Below are positions 33,572-42,475 of a stretch of DNA of 42,475 bases, piece by piece. The stretch is taken from assembly GCA_001007665.1 (NCBI GenBank), contig JXQG01000008.1, forward strand, positions 1-42,475, in the 5' to 3' direction. The position numbers and the translations under genes are program-made. How positions within the stretch are numbered: the stretch's first letter is position 1; every line of letters starts with the position of its first letter. The notes under the pieces were generated by a model. The model saw only the letters and a list, made by a program, of their open reading frames with translations, was not told the origin of the DNA and ran no database searches. Source of the stretch: Candidatus Synechococcus spongiarum SP3 (GTDB lineage Bacteria > Cyanobacteriota > Cyanobacteriia > PCC-6307 > Cyanobiaceae).

Positions 33572-35022
33572 GAGACTACCACGGAAGAGGCATCATCCTG
33601 GACAATCCAGGTATCTTTGCAGCCACCGCCCTGGGATGAGTTGACCACAAGGGAGTTGCGCCTCAGGGCAACACGCGTCAGGCCACCGGGGCTGATCCAC
33701 TGCTGACGACCCCGCAAACAGTAGGGCCGAAGATCCACATGACAGGGATAGACTTCCCCGTGGCTGATGGAAGGAACCGTTGATAGATACAAGGTTGGCT
33801 GGGCAATAAAGTTGCGTGGACTGGCTTGTATGCGTTGGCGGAACTCCATCTTCTCTTTCGTGGTGGCATGGGGGCCAATCAGCATCCCATAGCCACCTGC
33901 TTCCGAGACAGACTTGACCACCAGCTTGTCCAGGTTGTCCAGGACGTAGTTCAAATCCTCAAGGCGAGAGCAACGGTAGGTTTTCACGTTCTTGAGTTTG
34001 GGCTTTTCTTTAAGATAGAAATCAATGATCTCAGGAATATAGGTATAAATTAACTTGTCATCCGCCACGCCAGTTCCTGGAGCATTGGCAATGGAGACCT
34101 GCCCTTGACGGTACACGTCCATGAGCCCCTTGATCCCCAAAAGGGAATCTAGTCGGAAGCAGGCTGGATCCAGAAAGTCATCGTCAATACGACGATAGAT
34201 CACATCAACCGCCTGTCTGCCGCTGGTGCTCTTGAGCCAAACATGGCCATCCTGGCAGAAGAGATCACGGCCTTCCACCAGCTCAACACCCATCTGCTGT
34301 GCCAAGTAGCTGTGCTCAAAATATGCGCTATTGAATGAACCTGGCGTTAGTACAACCACCTTGGGGGTTTCGGTCCAGGGAGCAAGATCTTGTAGTGTTT
34401 GAAGTAAATGAGAGGGATAGTCATCAATGGCTTGAACATTGTGGCTATGGAACAAGCTGGAGAACATACGCTTCATTACCCGTCGATTCTCCAGGTAATA
34501 GGCCACACCAGAGGGACAGCGCAGATTGTCTTCCAAGACTCTCCAGGCGCCCTCCTCATCACGAATCAGGTCCAGCCCCGCCACGTGGCACCAGCGTTCC
34601 AGAGGTGGGGTTATCCCAACCATGGCGGGACGCCAACCTTGGGATGTCTCGATGGTATCTCGCGGGATCACACCGTCCTTAATGATGCGCTGATCTCCAT
34701 AGATATCACTCAAGAAGAGATCGATGGCCTGCAGGCGCTGGATCAGTCCGACCTCGAGACAGGCCCAGTCACCCGCCGTAATGAGTCTTGGCAAGGGATC
34801 AAAAGGCAGGATCCGCTCGCCGCTGTCGGTGTCCGCACCATAGAGCTGGAAGGTGGCGCCTACTTGCTGAAGCAGTGTTTCGGCGGCACGGTGGCTACGG
34901 CTGATTTCCTCCAGGCCAAGATGCCCCAGGGAGGAGATGAGGGGCTCGAAGCAGGATCTCGGCTGGTTGGGCGCGGCAAAGTACTCATCGAACCCACCTT
35001 TGGGCTTGTAATTAGAGAACAT
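33565..35022 (-). CDS. Circularly permuted ATP-grasp protein (DUF404/DUF407)
   Basis: 485 residues from ATG 35022 (MFSNYKPKGGFDEYFA), the usual start for the family; an ATG at 35064 would add 14 residues. Diagnostic segments are LPRLITAGDWACLEVGLIQR, IFLSDIYGDQRI-like LFLSDIYGDQRI, GLDLIRDEEGAWRVLEDN, NRRVMKRMF, VYRRIDDDFLDP, NAPGTGVADDK and KSVSEAGGYGMLIGP. ATP-grasp enzymes join a carboxylate to an amine or thiol using ATP, so a peptide ligase role is likely. It leads the three-gene unit. Confidence 0.93.
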   Translation of the reverse strand: MFSNYKPKGGFDEYFAAPNQPRSCFEPLISSLGHLGLEEISRSHRAAETLLQQVGATFQLYGADTDSGERILPFDPLPRLITAGDWACLEVGLIQRLQAIDLFLSDIYGDQRIIKDGVIPRDTIETSQGWRPAMVGITPPLERWCHVAGLDLIRDEEGAWRVLEDNLRCPSGVAYYLENRRVMKRMFSSLFHSHNVQAIDDYPSHLLQTLQDLAPWTETPKVVVLTPGSFNSAYFEHSYLAQQMGVELVEGRDLFCQDGHVWLKSTSGRQAVDVIYRRIDDDFLDPACFRLDSLLGIKGLMDVYRQGQVSIANAPGTGVADDKLIYTYIPEIIDFYLKEKPKLKNVKTYRCSRLEDLNYVLDNLDKLVVKSVSEAGGYGMLIGPHATTKEKMEFRQRIQASPRNFIAQPTLYLSTVPSISHGEVYPCHVDLRPYCLRGRQQWISPGGLTRVALRRNSLVVNSSQGGGCKDTWIVQDDASSVVVSC

Positions 35023-35200
35023 CAGCACAGGCCTGCTTCCCAAGGATCTTAGCAGGTCAGCCACCAGGACTTGGCCATATTGAGTCTGGAATGAAAGAGA
35101 TCAGATCAGAGAAGACAACGTCTTTGCTAAATCCACTACATTTTTGCCCCAATGCCCACCAGGACATGGGTGTAGGCTGAACGGAGACGATTCACACGAA

Positions 35201-35431
35201 ATGACCACAGAAGCCGGTACCCAAGGTTGCCTTGCCCTGATTGCGTGCAAGCACCATCTGGAAGAAGCCCTGGCTGCTCTGCAAGGGTTTGACAGCAGCA
35301 GCGACCTGCAGGATCAACTCCTCACCCTGCATGCCCAGGTGGAGCGTATGCATGACCAACTCCGCCGCCAGGCGGCCAAGCGCCAAGCCAGCCTCCAGAC
35401 AGTGCCCCACAGGATGCACACAACGGTCTGA
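35201..35431 (+). CDS. Small helical protein, unknown
   Basis: 76 residues from ATG 35201. The composition is soluble and mainly helical (HHLEEALAALQGFD, DLQDQLLTLHAQVERMHDQL, a short coiled coil). No family is recognised with confidence. It is divergent from the ATP-grasp unit and convergent with the pyrophosphatase gene at 35503. Start choice rests on ATG and on hydrophilicity; upstream in-frame ATG 35144 is less convincing. Confidence 0.5.
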   Translation: MTTEAGTQGCLALIACKHHLEEALAALQGFDSSSDLQDQLLTLHAQVERMHDQLRRQAAKRQASLQTVPHRMHTTV

Positions 35432-35502
35432 CGCGGATTGGGGCCAGGGGAACCCGGCAAAGTTCCCGTGCGTCTCCAAAAGGGCGATGCTTGTGGACCC
35501 AC

Positions 35503-36132
35503 TCAGATCCCGTTGTGGCCCATCCGCAGGTTCAGGAGGCGTTGGATGTCCGCAGCGACACTACGCACAGCCCGTCCACGACCGCCAAATTTCAGTTTCT
35601 GGCTGGTGGTCAGTTCCCCATAGGTGCATCCCGCCGCCCGGATCCAGAAGACGTCCCCATAGCCCTTGGCCGTGCCCCGAGGCTGCTCCAGGATTTCGCC
35701 GCGACACTCTCCCTCAGTCTCCAGGAGGATCTTCCCCTGGGGATTTGCCAGAGCCAGGGCGCTGACCAACGAGGCAGCGCGGTAGAGGGTGTCCTTCAGT
35801 TCCGCCAGCAGCCGCGCTTGACGGCTGGCTGGATCCGGACCGTAGCGGGCTGAATAGACACCGGGGGCGCCATGGAGGGCATCTACCACCAGCCCCGAGT
35901 CATCCGCCAGGCTCCATTCGCCTGTGAGTTGCGCCACGGTTGCGGCCTTCAGGCGAGCGTTTTCAGCGAAGCTTGTGCCTGTCTCCTCCACCACCAGCCC
36001 CTTGGGCTGGGCCGCCAGCCGAATGTCCACAGGGCTGAGCATGGCAGTGATTTCCTCCATCTTGCCGGCGTTGCTGCTGGCAATCACCAACAGAGGTGGA
36101 GAGGACGATGACACCTGGAGTTCATGACACAC
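35503..36132 (-). CDS. rdgB: RdgB/HAM1-type XTP/dITP pyrophosphatase
   Basis: About 209 residues from GTG 36132; a GTG at 36114 is equally possible. Longer frames to 36309 would run into the divergent sbtA gene. The enzyme removes deaminated purine nucleotides (XTP, dITP). Motifs: VIASSNAGKMEEI at the start, TGTSFAENARLKA, SLADDSGLVVDALHGAPGVY-SARYG, GYGDVFWI. In most members the fourth region reads GYGYDPxF; here it is GYGDVFWIRAAG, with FGGRGRAV in place of the usual 'SHRxxA' end, so the C-terminal third is a little unusual. Confidence 0.88.
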   Translation of the reverse strand: MCHELQVSSSSPPLLVIASSNAGKMEEITAMLSPVDIRLAAQPKGLVVEETGTSFAENARLKAATVAQLTGEWSLADDSGLVVDALHGAPGVYSARYGPDPASRQARLLAELKDTLYRAASLVSALALANPQGKILLETEGECRGEILEQPRGTAKGYGDVFWIRAAGCTYGELTTSQKLKFGGRGRAVRSVAADIQRLLNLRMGHNGI

Positions 36133-36197
36133 TCCCCATTGTTGAGGATGATCGGACCATAAGCCGTTAGGCTGTTCTAATAGGTCGCAGTTCTGGG

Positions 36198-37196
36198 TTG
36201 GTCGACACTGCACTGGCGTTACAAAACATCCTGACCCCGCCGGTCCTCTTTTTCTTTCTGGGGGTGCTGGCGGTGCTGCTGGGGTCCGACCTGGAAATTC
36301 CAGCCCCACTGCCCAAGCTTTTTTCCTTGTACCTCTTGCTGGCCATCGGGTTTACCGGGGGCGTGCAGTTGGAACGCAGTGGTCTATCCCTCACGGTGCT
36401 GCTGAGTGTGGGCGCCGCTGTGCTCATGGCCTCGGTGATCCCCCTGTACAGCTTCCTCATCCTGCGCACCCGCCTGGACATCTACAACTCCGCGGCCATT
36501 GCCGCAGCCTACGGCTCCACCAGCGCAGTGACCTACATCACCGCGGAATCCTTTCTACGGGTGCTGGAGCTGCCCTACGACGGCTTCATGGTGGCTGCCC
36601 TGGCCTTGATGGAATCACCGGCCATCATCGTTGGCCTGCTCCTGGTGCGTCTCCTGGGCCGCTCATCCCGGAAGCCGGGGCAGGAAAAGGTGGGCCTGGG
36701 GGCCGTGCTCCATGAGGCGTTCCTGAACAGTTCCGTGTTCCTCCTGATCGGTAGTCTGCTGGTGGGGTTTCTGGTGGCCCAACAGGGTCCCACAGGCGTG
36801 CAAAAGCTGGAACTCTTCACCGACAAGCTTTTCTACGGCGTGCTCACGTTTTTCCTCCTGGACATGGGCCTGGTGGCGGCCCGTCGTCTGAACGAGCTGC
36901 GCCGCGCCGGGCCTTTTCTCATTGGGTTTGCCGTGCTGATGCCCTTGATTAATGCCGCCTTGGCCATTGGCCTGGCGGCGGTGTTGGGGATGAGCCAGGG
37001 CACGGCGCTGCTATTTGCCGTGCTCTGCGCTGGCTCGTCCTACATCGCCGTGCCAGCCGCCATGCGGATGACCGTTCCGGAAGCCAATCCCAGCCTCTAC
37101 ATCTCCACAGGTCTGGGACTGACCTTCCCTTTCAACATCATTGTTGGAATTCCTTTGTACCTGCAAGTCATCAAGACCGTAATCCCCGCCAGCTAA
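36198..37196 (+). CDS. sbtA: Sodium-dependent bicarbonate transporter
   Basis: 332 residues from TTG 36198. SbtA is an inner-membrane Na+/HCO3- symporter of the carbon-concentrating mechanism. Recognisable parts are LTPPVLFFFLGVLAVLLGSD, YLLLAIGFTGGVQL, AAYGSTSAVTYITAESFL, ALALMESPAIIVGLLLVRL, VLTFFLLDMGLVAARRL and VPAAMRMTVPEANPSLYI. Ten membrane helices in two halves are expected. It is followed after three bases by sbtB, its regulator, and it is divergent from rdgB with about 65 bases between starts. The TTG start and weak ribosome site are noticeable for a transporter expected to be strongly expressed under carbon limitation. Confidence 0.94.
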   Translation: MVDTALALQNILTPPVLFFFLGVLAVLLGSDLEIPAPLPKLFSLYLLLAIGFTGGVQLERSGLSLTVLLSVGAAVLMASVIPLYSFLILRTRLDIYNSAAIAAAYGSTSAVTYITAESFLRVLELPYDGFMVAALALMESPAIIVGLLLVRLLGRSSRKPGQEKVGLGAVLHEAFLNSSVFLLIGSLLVGFLVAQQGPTGVQKLELFTDKLFYGVLTFFLLDMGLVAARRLNELRRAGPFLIGFAVLMPLINAALAIGLAAVLGMSQGTALLFAVLCAGSSYIAVPAAMRMTVPEANPSLYISTGLGLTFPFNIIVGIPLYLQVIKTVIPAS

Positions 37197-37199
37197 ACC

Positions 37200-37484
37200 A
37201 TGAACCGTGTTGACGTGATTCTCAGCGAGCGTGAGCTGGAGCGGCTGACCAGCGTGATTGACAGTTCCGGCGCACCTGGCTATTCCGTGGCGCGACACAT
37301 CACGGGCCGAGGCGCCCACGGGCTGGTGGCCAGTGAGTCCCTTGAGGTCACAGGATTGGGGACCAACGTCCACGTGATCATCTTCTGCGAGGAGCCCGTT
37401 GCCGAAGCCCTGCGCACTGCGCTGAGGCCACTGCTGGCCTACTACGGTGGCGTGGCCTTTGTCTCCACCTGTGAGCCCATCTGA
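37200..37484 (+). CDS. sbtB: PII-like regulator of SbtA
   Basis: 94 residues from ATG 37200. SbtB is a trimeric PII-like protein that binds cAMP, AMP, ADP or ATP and inhibits or tunes SbtA. The fold is shown by VDVILSERELERLTSVID, GAPGYSVARHITGRGAHG with the T-loop region, and VHVIIFCEEPVAEAL. The C-terminal disulfide hairpin (CGPxGC) seen in some freshwater SbtB proteins is not present; the protein ends FVSTCEPI. It overlaps the start of purN. Confidence 0.93.
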   Translation: MNRVDVILSERELERLTSVIDSSGAPGYSVARHITGRGAHGLVASESLEVTGLGTNVHVIIFCEEPVAEALRTALRPLLAYYGGVAFVSTCEPI

Positions 37485-38157
37485 GCCGCTGCCGGCAGCC
37501 GTCGGGGAGGACGCGGCGCCTCCCCGGACGGCGGCCCTTGTTGTTCCCCACGTGGCTCCTCCCCAAACACCCCGGCCGCTGCGGTTGGGCGTACTGGCCT
37601 CTGGCCGGGGCTCCAACTTTGAAGCCCTGGTACGGTCGTCCCGCCATGGGGCATTGCAGGGAGAGGTGGTGGGGCTGGTGGTGAATACTCCCCACTGCAA
37701 GGCTTTGGCCAGGGCGGGGCGCCTGGGTATTGCGGCTACGGTGATGAATCACCACCACTACGGCAGCCGGGAAGCCCTGGACCATGCCCTGGTGGACCAC
37801 TTCACCGCCCTTCAGGTGGATGTGCTGGTCATGGCGGGATGGATGCGCATTGTCTCCCCGGTGCTCTGCCAGGCCTACGACCAGCGACTGGTGAACATTC
37901 ACCCCTCCCTGCTGCCCGCCTTCCGGGGGTTGAACGCCATGGAGCGGGCTTTGGCTGCTGGTGTTTGCATTACCGGATGCACAGCCCATCTGGTGGCGCC
38001 GGAGGTGGATGCAGGCCCCATCCTGATCCAGGCGGCCGTGCCTGCTTATCCCAACGACACCCTGGCCACCCTGGCCCCCAGGATTCACGCCCAGGAGCAC
38101 CGCATCCTGCCCATCGCCGTGGCCATGGCCGGCCAGCGCCTGTTTGCGCGCCCGTAG
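37471..38157 (+). CDS. purN: Phosphoribosylglycinamide formyltransferase
   Basis: 228 residues from GTG 37471; GTG 37447 is an alternative, and both lie within sbtB. PurN formylates GAR with 10-formyl-THF in purine synthesis. The Rossmann start LRLGVLASGRGSNFEAL binds GAR phosphate; catalytic motif NIHPSLLPAFRG supplies Asn and His, and HLVAPEVDAGPILIQ supplies Asp. The first 35 residues are a low-complexity Pro/Ala extension common in picocyanobacteria. Overlap with sbtB suggests co-transcription, perhaps only by genome compaction. It is convergent with argC. Confidence 0.94.
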   Translation: MSPSEPLPAAVGEDAAPPRTAALVVPHVAPPQTPRPLRLGVLASGRGSNFEALVRSSRHGALQGEVVGLVVNTPHCKALARAGRLGIAATVMNHHHYGSREALDHALVDHFTALQVDVLVMAGWMRIVSPVLCQAYDQRLVNIHPSLLPAFRGLNAMERALAAGVCITGCTAHLVAPEVDAGPILIQAAVPAYPNDTLATLAPRIHAQEHRILPIAVAMAGQRLFARP

Positions 38158-38171
38158 GTCAGGGACGAGTG

Positions 38172-39248
38172 TCAGGGGTAGAAGGGGTCCAGGGGCAGGC
38201 CCATGGGATCGGGCAATCCCAGCATGATGTTGAGGCATTGCACGGCCTGGCCCGCTTGCCCCTTGAGCAGGTTATCCAATGCCGCCATGACAATCACCTG
38301 GCCTGTGTGGGGATTGGCGGCCACCGAGAGGAGGGCGCGGTTGGTCTGGCGCACCCACTTGGTGGAGGGATACACCCCCACCGGCAGCACGTCCACACAG
38401 GGGTGGTCTCGGTAGGTGTCACGGAAGTGGCTGGCCAGCTGCGCCGCCGAGCAGTCTGATGCGCTCAGCTGGCCGTAGACCGTGGCCAGGAGCCCCCGCA
38501 CCATGGGCAGCAGGTGGGGGGTGAACTGGAGGCGAAGGGGACGGCTTCTCGCCAGGGTTGCGGCCTGAATCTCCATTTCCCTAGTGTGGCGATGGCCCTC
38601 AACCCCGTAGGGAACAACGGCTTCCCCGGCCTCTGCCAGCAAGAGGTGCTGTCGCGCCTCGCGACCGCCTCCGGACGTACCGGTCTTGGCGTCGATAACG
38701 ATGCCCTCCGGCAGAACGAGACCCTCTTTCAACAGGGGCAGCAGCGCCAGGAGGCTGGCGGTGGGGAAGCAGCCGGGGCAGGCCACCAGGCGGGCTGTGG
38801 TGATGGCCGGGCGGTTGAATTCAGGCAAGCCGTAGACGGCTTCGGCGCAGAGGCCAGCGTCGGCACGCTCCACCGCCCCATGGCTGCCGTAAACTTGGCG
38901 CCAGTCCTCCAACTGAGCGAACCGATAGTCCGCCGAGAGATCCACCACCCGCAGACCACGCTCCAGCAGGGCAGGCGCCAGTGTGCTGGCCCGTCCATTG
39001 GGCAGGCTCAGCACCACCAGGTCCGCTGCGGCAGCAATGGCGTCGGGATCGGGTCGGGCCACGCGCAGATCCGGTCCCGTCTCCAGGAAGGGAGCCAGCT
39101 CCCGCCAGTGGCTGCCCACCGAGCCATGTCCTCCCAAAAACGTGACCCGCAGTTGGGAATGGGACTGGATCAGGCGCACGGTCTGAAGTCCCCCATAGCC
39201 GGAGGCGCCAATTACGGCAACACGATGAGGGAGCAAAGCAGACACCAC
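38172..39248 (-). CDS. argC: N-acetyl-gamma-glutamyl-phosphate reductase
   Basis: 358 residues from GTG 39248. ArgC reduces N-acetylglutamyl phosphate with NADPH in arginine synthesis. The nucleotide-binding start VAVIGASGYGGLQTVRLI and the catalytic Cys in VACPGCFPTASLLALLPL are standard; KTGTSGGGREARQHLLLAE and VPYGVEGHRHTREMEIQ complete the family pattern. The window shows no other arginine genes nearby. It is divergent from ribBA. Confidence 0.95.
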   Translation of the reverse strand: MVSALLPHRVAVIGASGYGGLQTVRLIQSHSQLRVTFLGGHGSVGSHWRELAPFLETGPDLRVARPDPDAIAAAADLVVLSLPNGRASTLAPALLERGLRVVDLSADYRFAQLEDWRQVYGSHGAVERADAGLCAEAVYGLPEFNRPAITTARLVACPGCFPTASLLALLPLLKEGLVLPEGIVIDAKTGTSGGGREARQHLLLAEAGEAVVPYGVEGHRHTREMEIQAATLARSRPLRLQFTPHLLPMVRGLLATVYGQLSASDCSAAQLASHFRDTYRDHPCVDVLPVGVYPSTKWVRQTNRALLSVAANPHTGQVIVMAALDNLLKGQAGQAVQCLNIMLGLPDPMGLPLDPFYP

Positions 39249-39317
39249 CCAGGGAAAAATGTCTCGAAAGTATCATGAAACCAGCCTGAAGCAGCTGTTC
39301 ACCCTGCCTTACATCCC

Positions 39318-40952
39318 ATGACCTTCAGCACAATTCCTGAGGCTCTTGACGCACTGCGCACAGGGGATTGCATCGTGGTGGTGGACGACGAGAACCGTGA
39401 GAACGAGGGAGACCTGATCTGTGCCGCCCAATTCATCACCCCCCGGCAGGTGAATTTCATGGCCAGCGAGGCCCGGGGGCTCATTTGTTTGGCCATGGAG
39501 GCTGAGCGGCTGGGTGAGCTGGATCTGCCCCTGATGGTGGATCGCAACACCGACAGCAACCAAACCGCCTTCACGGTGAGCATTGATGCGGCGCCGGAGC
39601 ACGGTGTGTCCACCGGGATTTCGGCGGAGGATCGGGCCCGCACCATTCAGGTGGCCATTGGACCCAGAACCCGCCCTCAGGACCTCCGCCGGCCCGGCCA
39701 TATTTTTCCGCTGCGGGCCCGGGCCGGCGGCGTCCTGAAACGCGCTGGCCATACGGAAGCCGCAGTGGATCTGGCCCGTATGGCAGGCCTCTATCCCGCT
39801 GGGGTGATCTGTGAAATCCAGAATCCGGACGGCTCCATGGCGCGCCTGTGGGAATTACGGGCCTATGCCCAGCACCATGGGCTGTGCCTGGTGAGCATTG
39901 CCGACCTCATTCGCTACCGGCTCCACAACGAGCGCTTTGTCACCCGTATGACCACGGCCCGGCTTCCCAGCCGTTTTGGCGCCTTTCAGGCCATTGGTTT
40001 CCGCAATGAACTGGACGGCTGCGACCACCTGGCCGTTGTTCGCGGGCCGGTGGAGCGGCTGGGGGACGGTCCTGTGCTCACGCGCATCCATTCCGAATGC
40101 CTCACGGGCGATGCCCTGGGCTCCCTGCGGTGTGACTGCCGGGACCAGTTGGAAGCTGCCCTGGGGATGATCGAGGCGGAGGGGCGTGGTCTGGTTGTTT
40201 ATCTTCGCCAGGAAGGCCGTGGCATTGGCCTCATCAACAAGTTGCGCGCCTACAGCCTGCAGGATCTGGGGCTGGATACGGTGGAGGCCAATGAACGGCT
40301 CGGCTTTGACGCCGACCTGCGGGACTACGGCATTGGCGCCCAGGTTCTGTATGACCTGGGCATCCATCAACTGCGCCTGATCACCAACAACCCCCGCAAG
40401 GTGGCGGGCTTGGGGGGCTACGGCCTGGAGATCAGCGAACGGGTTCCCCTGGTGATGGAGCCCAGCCGCCACAACCTCCACTATCTGCGCACAAAAGCCC
40501 GGAAGCTGGGACACCTGCTCCCGGGTGTTCATACGGTGTTGGGGGTGGATTGTGAGCAGCAGAGCTCCGCCCAGAAACGGGGCCAGCTTCTGGAGCAGAT
40601 CCAGGCCACGGCCCAGGCATCCGGCATTGTGGCAACCGAAGACGTACAAAACCGCACCAGGGCCCTGCTCTGCAACCCTGATCTCACCGTCCGCCTTGCG
40701 CCCCGGACGCCCACAGCCGCCTTGGGGCCGCTGCTGCGAGACATGCTGCCTCAGTTGGCGGCCCAGGCGGTATTGTGGCGGCTGCAGTTGCTGGTGAGTC
40801 CTGATCATCAGCAGAGTGGCCATCCCCGCGCCGACGTGCCGGTGCTGGATCAGGCCTGGGGAGATTGGGCGGCCCTGGCCAAGGTGGACGATGGCGTCCA
40901 CTGTCTCCTCTGTTGGGGACAACCCAGGCCCAATGCGCCCGGCCCAGCGTGA
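39318..40952 (+). CDS. ribBA: Bifunctional DHBP synthase / GTP cyclohydrolase II
   Basis: 544 residues from ATG 39318. The N-terminal half makes 3,4-dihydroxy-2-butanone 4-phosphate (motif [15 protein letters not shown]; later [20 protein letters not shown]). The second half opens GTP for riboflavin synthesis, with zinc ligands in [17 protein letters not shown] and the [17 protein letters not shown] motif. About 115 residues beyond the usual end of RibA form an extra region ([20 protein letters not shown] onward) typical of picocyanobacterial RibBA. It is followed by mtnP. Confidence 0.95.
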   Translation: MTFSTIPEALDALRTGDCIVVVDDENRENEGDLICAAQFITPRQVNFMASEARGLICLAMEAERLGELDLPLMVDRNTDSNQTAFTVSIDAAPEHGVSTGISAEDRARTIQVAIGPRTRPQDLRRPGHIFPLRARAGGVLKRAGHTEAAVDLARMAGLYPAGVICEIQNPDGSMARLWELRAYAQHHGLCLVSIADLIRYRLHNERFVTRMTTARLPSRFGAFQAIGFRNELDGCDHLAVVRGPVERLGDGPVLTRIHSECLTGDALGSLRCDCRDQLEAALGMIEAEGRGLVVYLRQEGRGIGLINKLRAYSLQDLGLDTVEANERLGFDADLRDYGIGAQVLYDLGIHQLRLITNNPRKVAGLGGYGLEISERVPLVMEPSRHNLHYLRTKARKLGHLLPGVHTVLGVDCEQQSSAQKRGQLLEQIQATAQASGIVATEDVQNRTRALLCNPDLTVRLAPRTPTAALGPLLRDMLPQLAAQAVLWRLQLLVSPDHQQSGHPRADVPVLDQAWGDWAALAKVDDGVHCLLCWGQPRPNAPGPA

Positions 40953-40985
40953 AGTATTTTGGATCAGTGTTGCATGGGCGTTGGC

Positions 40986-41888
40986 ATGACGGCAGACACC
41001 TGCGGGGAGTTGAGCGTTGCCGTGATCGGAGGCAGTGGCGTTTATGCCATGGAGGGGTTGGAGAGGATTCGTGAGCATCGGATCGAGACACCGTTTGGCC
41101 CCCCTTCGGATCTGCTCGTGGAAGGGCGCCTGAACGGGACGCCAGTGGTGTTCATGGCCCGCCATGGCCGTCACCACCATCTCCTGCCCACCGAGGTGCC
41201 GTACCGGGCCAACATCTGGGCTTTGCGCTACCTGGGGGTGCGCTACCTGGTTGGCTGTTGTGCGGTGGGGTCTTTGCAGGAGTCCATTGGCGTCCAGGAC
41301 GCGGTGGTTCCCGATCAATTCATTGACCGCACCGTCAACCGTCAAGCCAGTTTTTTCGGGGAAGGGTGTGTTGCCCACGTTGCTTTTGCCGATCCCTGCT
41401 GCCCTGTGCTCTCCCAACGGCTCCACCAGGCAGCCGCCCAGACCATGACCTCCGGCCCTATTGCCCACGGCCGTGGAACCTATGTCTGCATTGAAGGGCC
41501 AGCCTTTTCCACCCGTGCGGAATCCGAGCTCTACCGTCGCTGGCAAGGGGACGTGATCGGCATGACCAGCCTCACGGAAGCCAAGCTGGCCCGGGAGGCG
41601 GAAATCGCCTATGCCTGCCTGGCCATGGTGACGGATTACGACTGCTGGCATGAGGGCCATGCCAGCGTGAGCGTCGAGATGGTCATGGCCAACCTTCGGG
41701 CGAACGCCGCAACCACGCAAGCCATCCTCCGGACCTGTTTGCCGGCCCTGGCGGCGGAGCAGCCGGAGAGCCCTGCCCACAACGCCCTGGCCACCGCATT
41801 GCTCACTGCCCCGGATCAGGCGCCCGGTCCCACGCGCCAGCGGCTGGATCTGTTCACCCGGCCCTACTGGGGACCCTATCAATCCTGA
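40986..41888 (+). CDS. mtnP: S-methyl-5'-thioadenosine phosphorylase
   Basis: 300 residues from ATG 40986; ATG 40974 and TTG 40959 are also in frame. The enzyme cleaves methylthioadenosine, a polyamine by-product, to adenine and methylthioribose 1-phosphate. Motifs: VAVIGGSGVYAMEGL at the phosphate site, MARHGRHHHLLPTEVPYRAN, and the purine-binding YVCIEGPAFSTRAESELY with IGMTSLTEAKLAREAEI. It starts about 33 bases after ribBA. Confidence 0.94.
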   Translation: MTADTCGELSVAVIGGSGVYAMEGLERIREHRIETPFGPPSDLLVEGRLNGTPVVFMARHGRHHHLLPTEVPYRANIWALRYLGVRYLVGCCAVGSLQESIGVQDAVVPDQFIDRTVNRQASFFGEGCVAHVAFADPCCPVLSQRLHQAAAQTMTSGPIAHGRGTYVCIEGPAFSTRAESELYRRWQGDVIGMTSLTEAKLAREAEIAYACLAMVTDYDCWHEGHASVSVEMVMANLRANAATTQAILRTCLPALAAEQPESPAHNALATALLTAPDQAPGPTRQRLDLFTRPYWGPYQS

Positions 41889-41940
41889 GAACCGGCTTCA
41901 GGGCATTGGTCAAGGCGTGATTTTTCATGGCGCCTGGTTG

Positions 41941-42384
41941 TCAACCCTTGTGGAAAAGTTCACTGATGCGGTTTCCAAGAGCTCTGACTTTGCCTTTTAC
42001 TTCATCATTTCGATAATCCAGGCTCTTGGAAACTCCAGCAAAGCGTTTATCGATTTCAACGTTCAATGATTTAAATTTATTGTCTATTTGCAAATTGATA
42101 GAATCTTTTATTTCTTCGCTGGATTTTTTAATCTTCTTCTCTAAGTTAGCAAAGCGCCCCAAGAGCCATGTTGCGAAGCTAGTGGCTAGGAAGGCACCCG
42201 CAAAGCTGGCTCCTGACTCTGGCAACAAATCTCCCGCCCATTGCCAATTGCTCTCATCCGTGTTGCTCTCACCCGTCTTGGCCTGATTCGTCTGAGCAAC
42301 ACTCGCAGGCAGGAGGAAGAGCGAACCAACTACTACGGGAGCAGCCAACACTTGGAGAAGTAGACGACTAGAGGAGCGATTCAT
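41941..42384 (-). CDS. Exported or membrane-anchored coiled-coil protein
   Basis: 147 residues from ATG 42384. A signal peptide (LLLQVLAAPVVVGSLFLLPASVAQ) is followed by an acidic linker, a second hydrophobic segment (ASFAGAFLATSFATWLLG) and a coiled-coil tail (NLEKKIKKSSEEIKDSINLQ to the end). The C-terminal part is AT-richer than surrounding genes. Not recognised as a known family; it might be an envelope spacer or adhesin-like protein. It is convergent with mtnP. Confidence 0.6.
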   Translation of the reverse strand: MNRSSSRLLLQVLAAPVVVGSLFLLPASVAQTNQAKTGESNTDESNWQWAGDLLPESGASFAGAFLATSFATWLLGRFANLEKKIKKSSEEIKDSINLQIDNKFKSLNVEIDKRFAGVSKSLDYRNDEVKGKVRALGNRISELFHKG

Positions 42385-42444
42385 GGGAGTTGGTCAGTAA
42401 AGGTGGACAGGGAGGCAAGTTGTGAAACCAGAGCTGACGCCCCA

Positions 42445-42475
42445 GCGCCAACCGACAGGCACGGCCGGTTGGCGC
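42445..42475. terminator. GC-rich hairpin at the window edge
   Basis: Perfect 10-base inverted repeat GCGCCAACCG (42445-42454) and CGGTTGGCGC (42466-42475) with an 11-base loop. It may continue beyond the window, so a T-run cannot be checked. It lies upstream of the coiled-coil gene and might terminate a gene coming from the right. Confidence 0.4.

Noticed and set aside
39855..41882. Open minus-strand frame of 675 codons opposite ribBA and mtnP
   Set aside because: Spans two firmly identified genes and has the low-complexity look of an antisense frame.
1..42475. tRNA, rRNA and CRISPR arrays
   Set aside because: No cloverleaf with a CCA-ready acceptor, no ribosomal RNA stretch and no regularly spaced repeats were noticed by eye; a covariance-model scan was not possible.

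Overview
The window looks like part of the chromosome of a marine picocyanobacterium of the Synechococcus/Prochlorococcus group. The evidence is a high-GC backbone with a proton-type nitrate permease plus assimilatory NarB, molybdopterin genes, a ferrochelatase with a C-terminal light-harvesting-like helix, sbtA-sbtB, Tic22, and the order cobO / integrase / hemH / ilvB that I recall from picocyanobacteria. The many restriction genes and insertion-sequence relics suggest a genome rich in accessory DNA. A sponge-symbiont Synechococcus is my best guess, but it is an inference; no marker gene here proves it.

Layout. (1) 1-3500 is an accessory end: the tail of a type ISP restriction-modification enzyme, an AT-rich gene with a nucleoside-deoxyribosyltransferase/TIR-like domain, a 5'-truncated methyltransferase, a badly decayed IS1595-type transposase and a truncated ISAs1-type transposase. 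(2) 3566-9983 is the nitrate assimilation and molybdenum cofactor block: narB and nrtP on the minus strand behind an NtcA-type promoter, then mobA, moaA, moaB and moaD. (3) 9984-22571 is a defence island on the plus strand. It holds a BPTD_3080-like helicase-nuclease (Res), a DUF1828-like protein, a DUF6338-like membrane gene broken by one TAG, two paralogous Pro-rich small proteins, and then four overlapping genes: a type III-like Mod methyltransferase, a ParB/Srx-fold protein, a PD-(D/E)xK-like protein and an N4-cytosine/N6-adenine-type methyltransferase. (4) 22572-42475 is mostly housekeeping: cobO, a SAM methyltransferase, a tyrosine recombinase, hemH, ilvB, Tic22, prohibitin, a CYTH protein, a transglutaminase / alpha-E / ATP-grasp trio, an RdgB-type pyrophosphatase, sbtA-sbtB, purN, argC, ribBA, mtnP and a coiled-coil envelope protein.

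How it fits together. NrtP imports nitrate, NarB reduces it, and the mob/moa genes make the cofactor NarB needs, so region 2 is one functional unit under nitrogen control. The defence island begins directly after moaD, where I would have expected moaE. At that junction lies a 37-base copy (36 of 37 identical) of a piece of the integrase gene at 24275-25453, in the same orientation, so the island is bracketed by direct repeats. The most interesting unit is the tightly coupled mod-parB-nuclease-methyltransferase operon with an upstream Res gene. It carries two different DNA methyltransferases and two candidate nucleases, and I do not recognise it as a described defence system.
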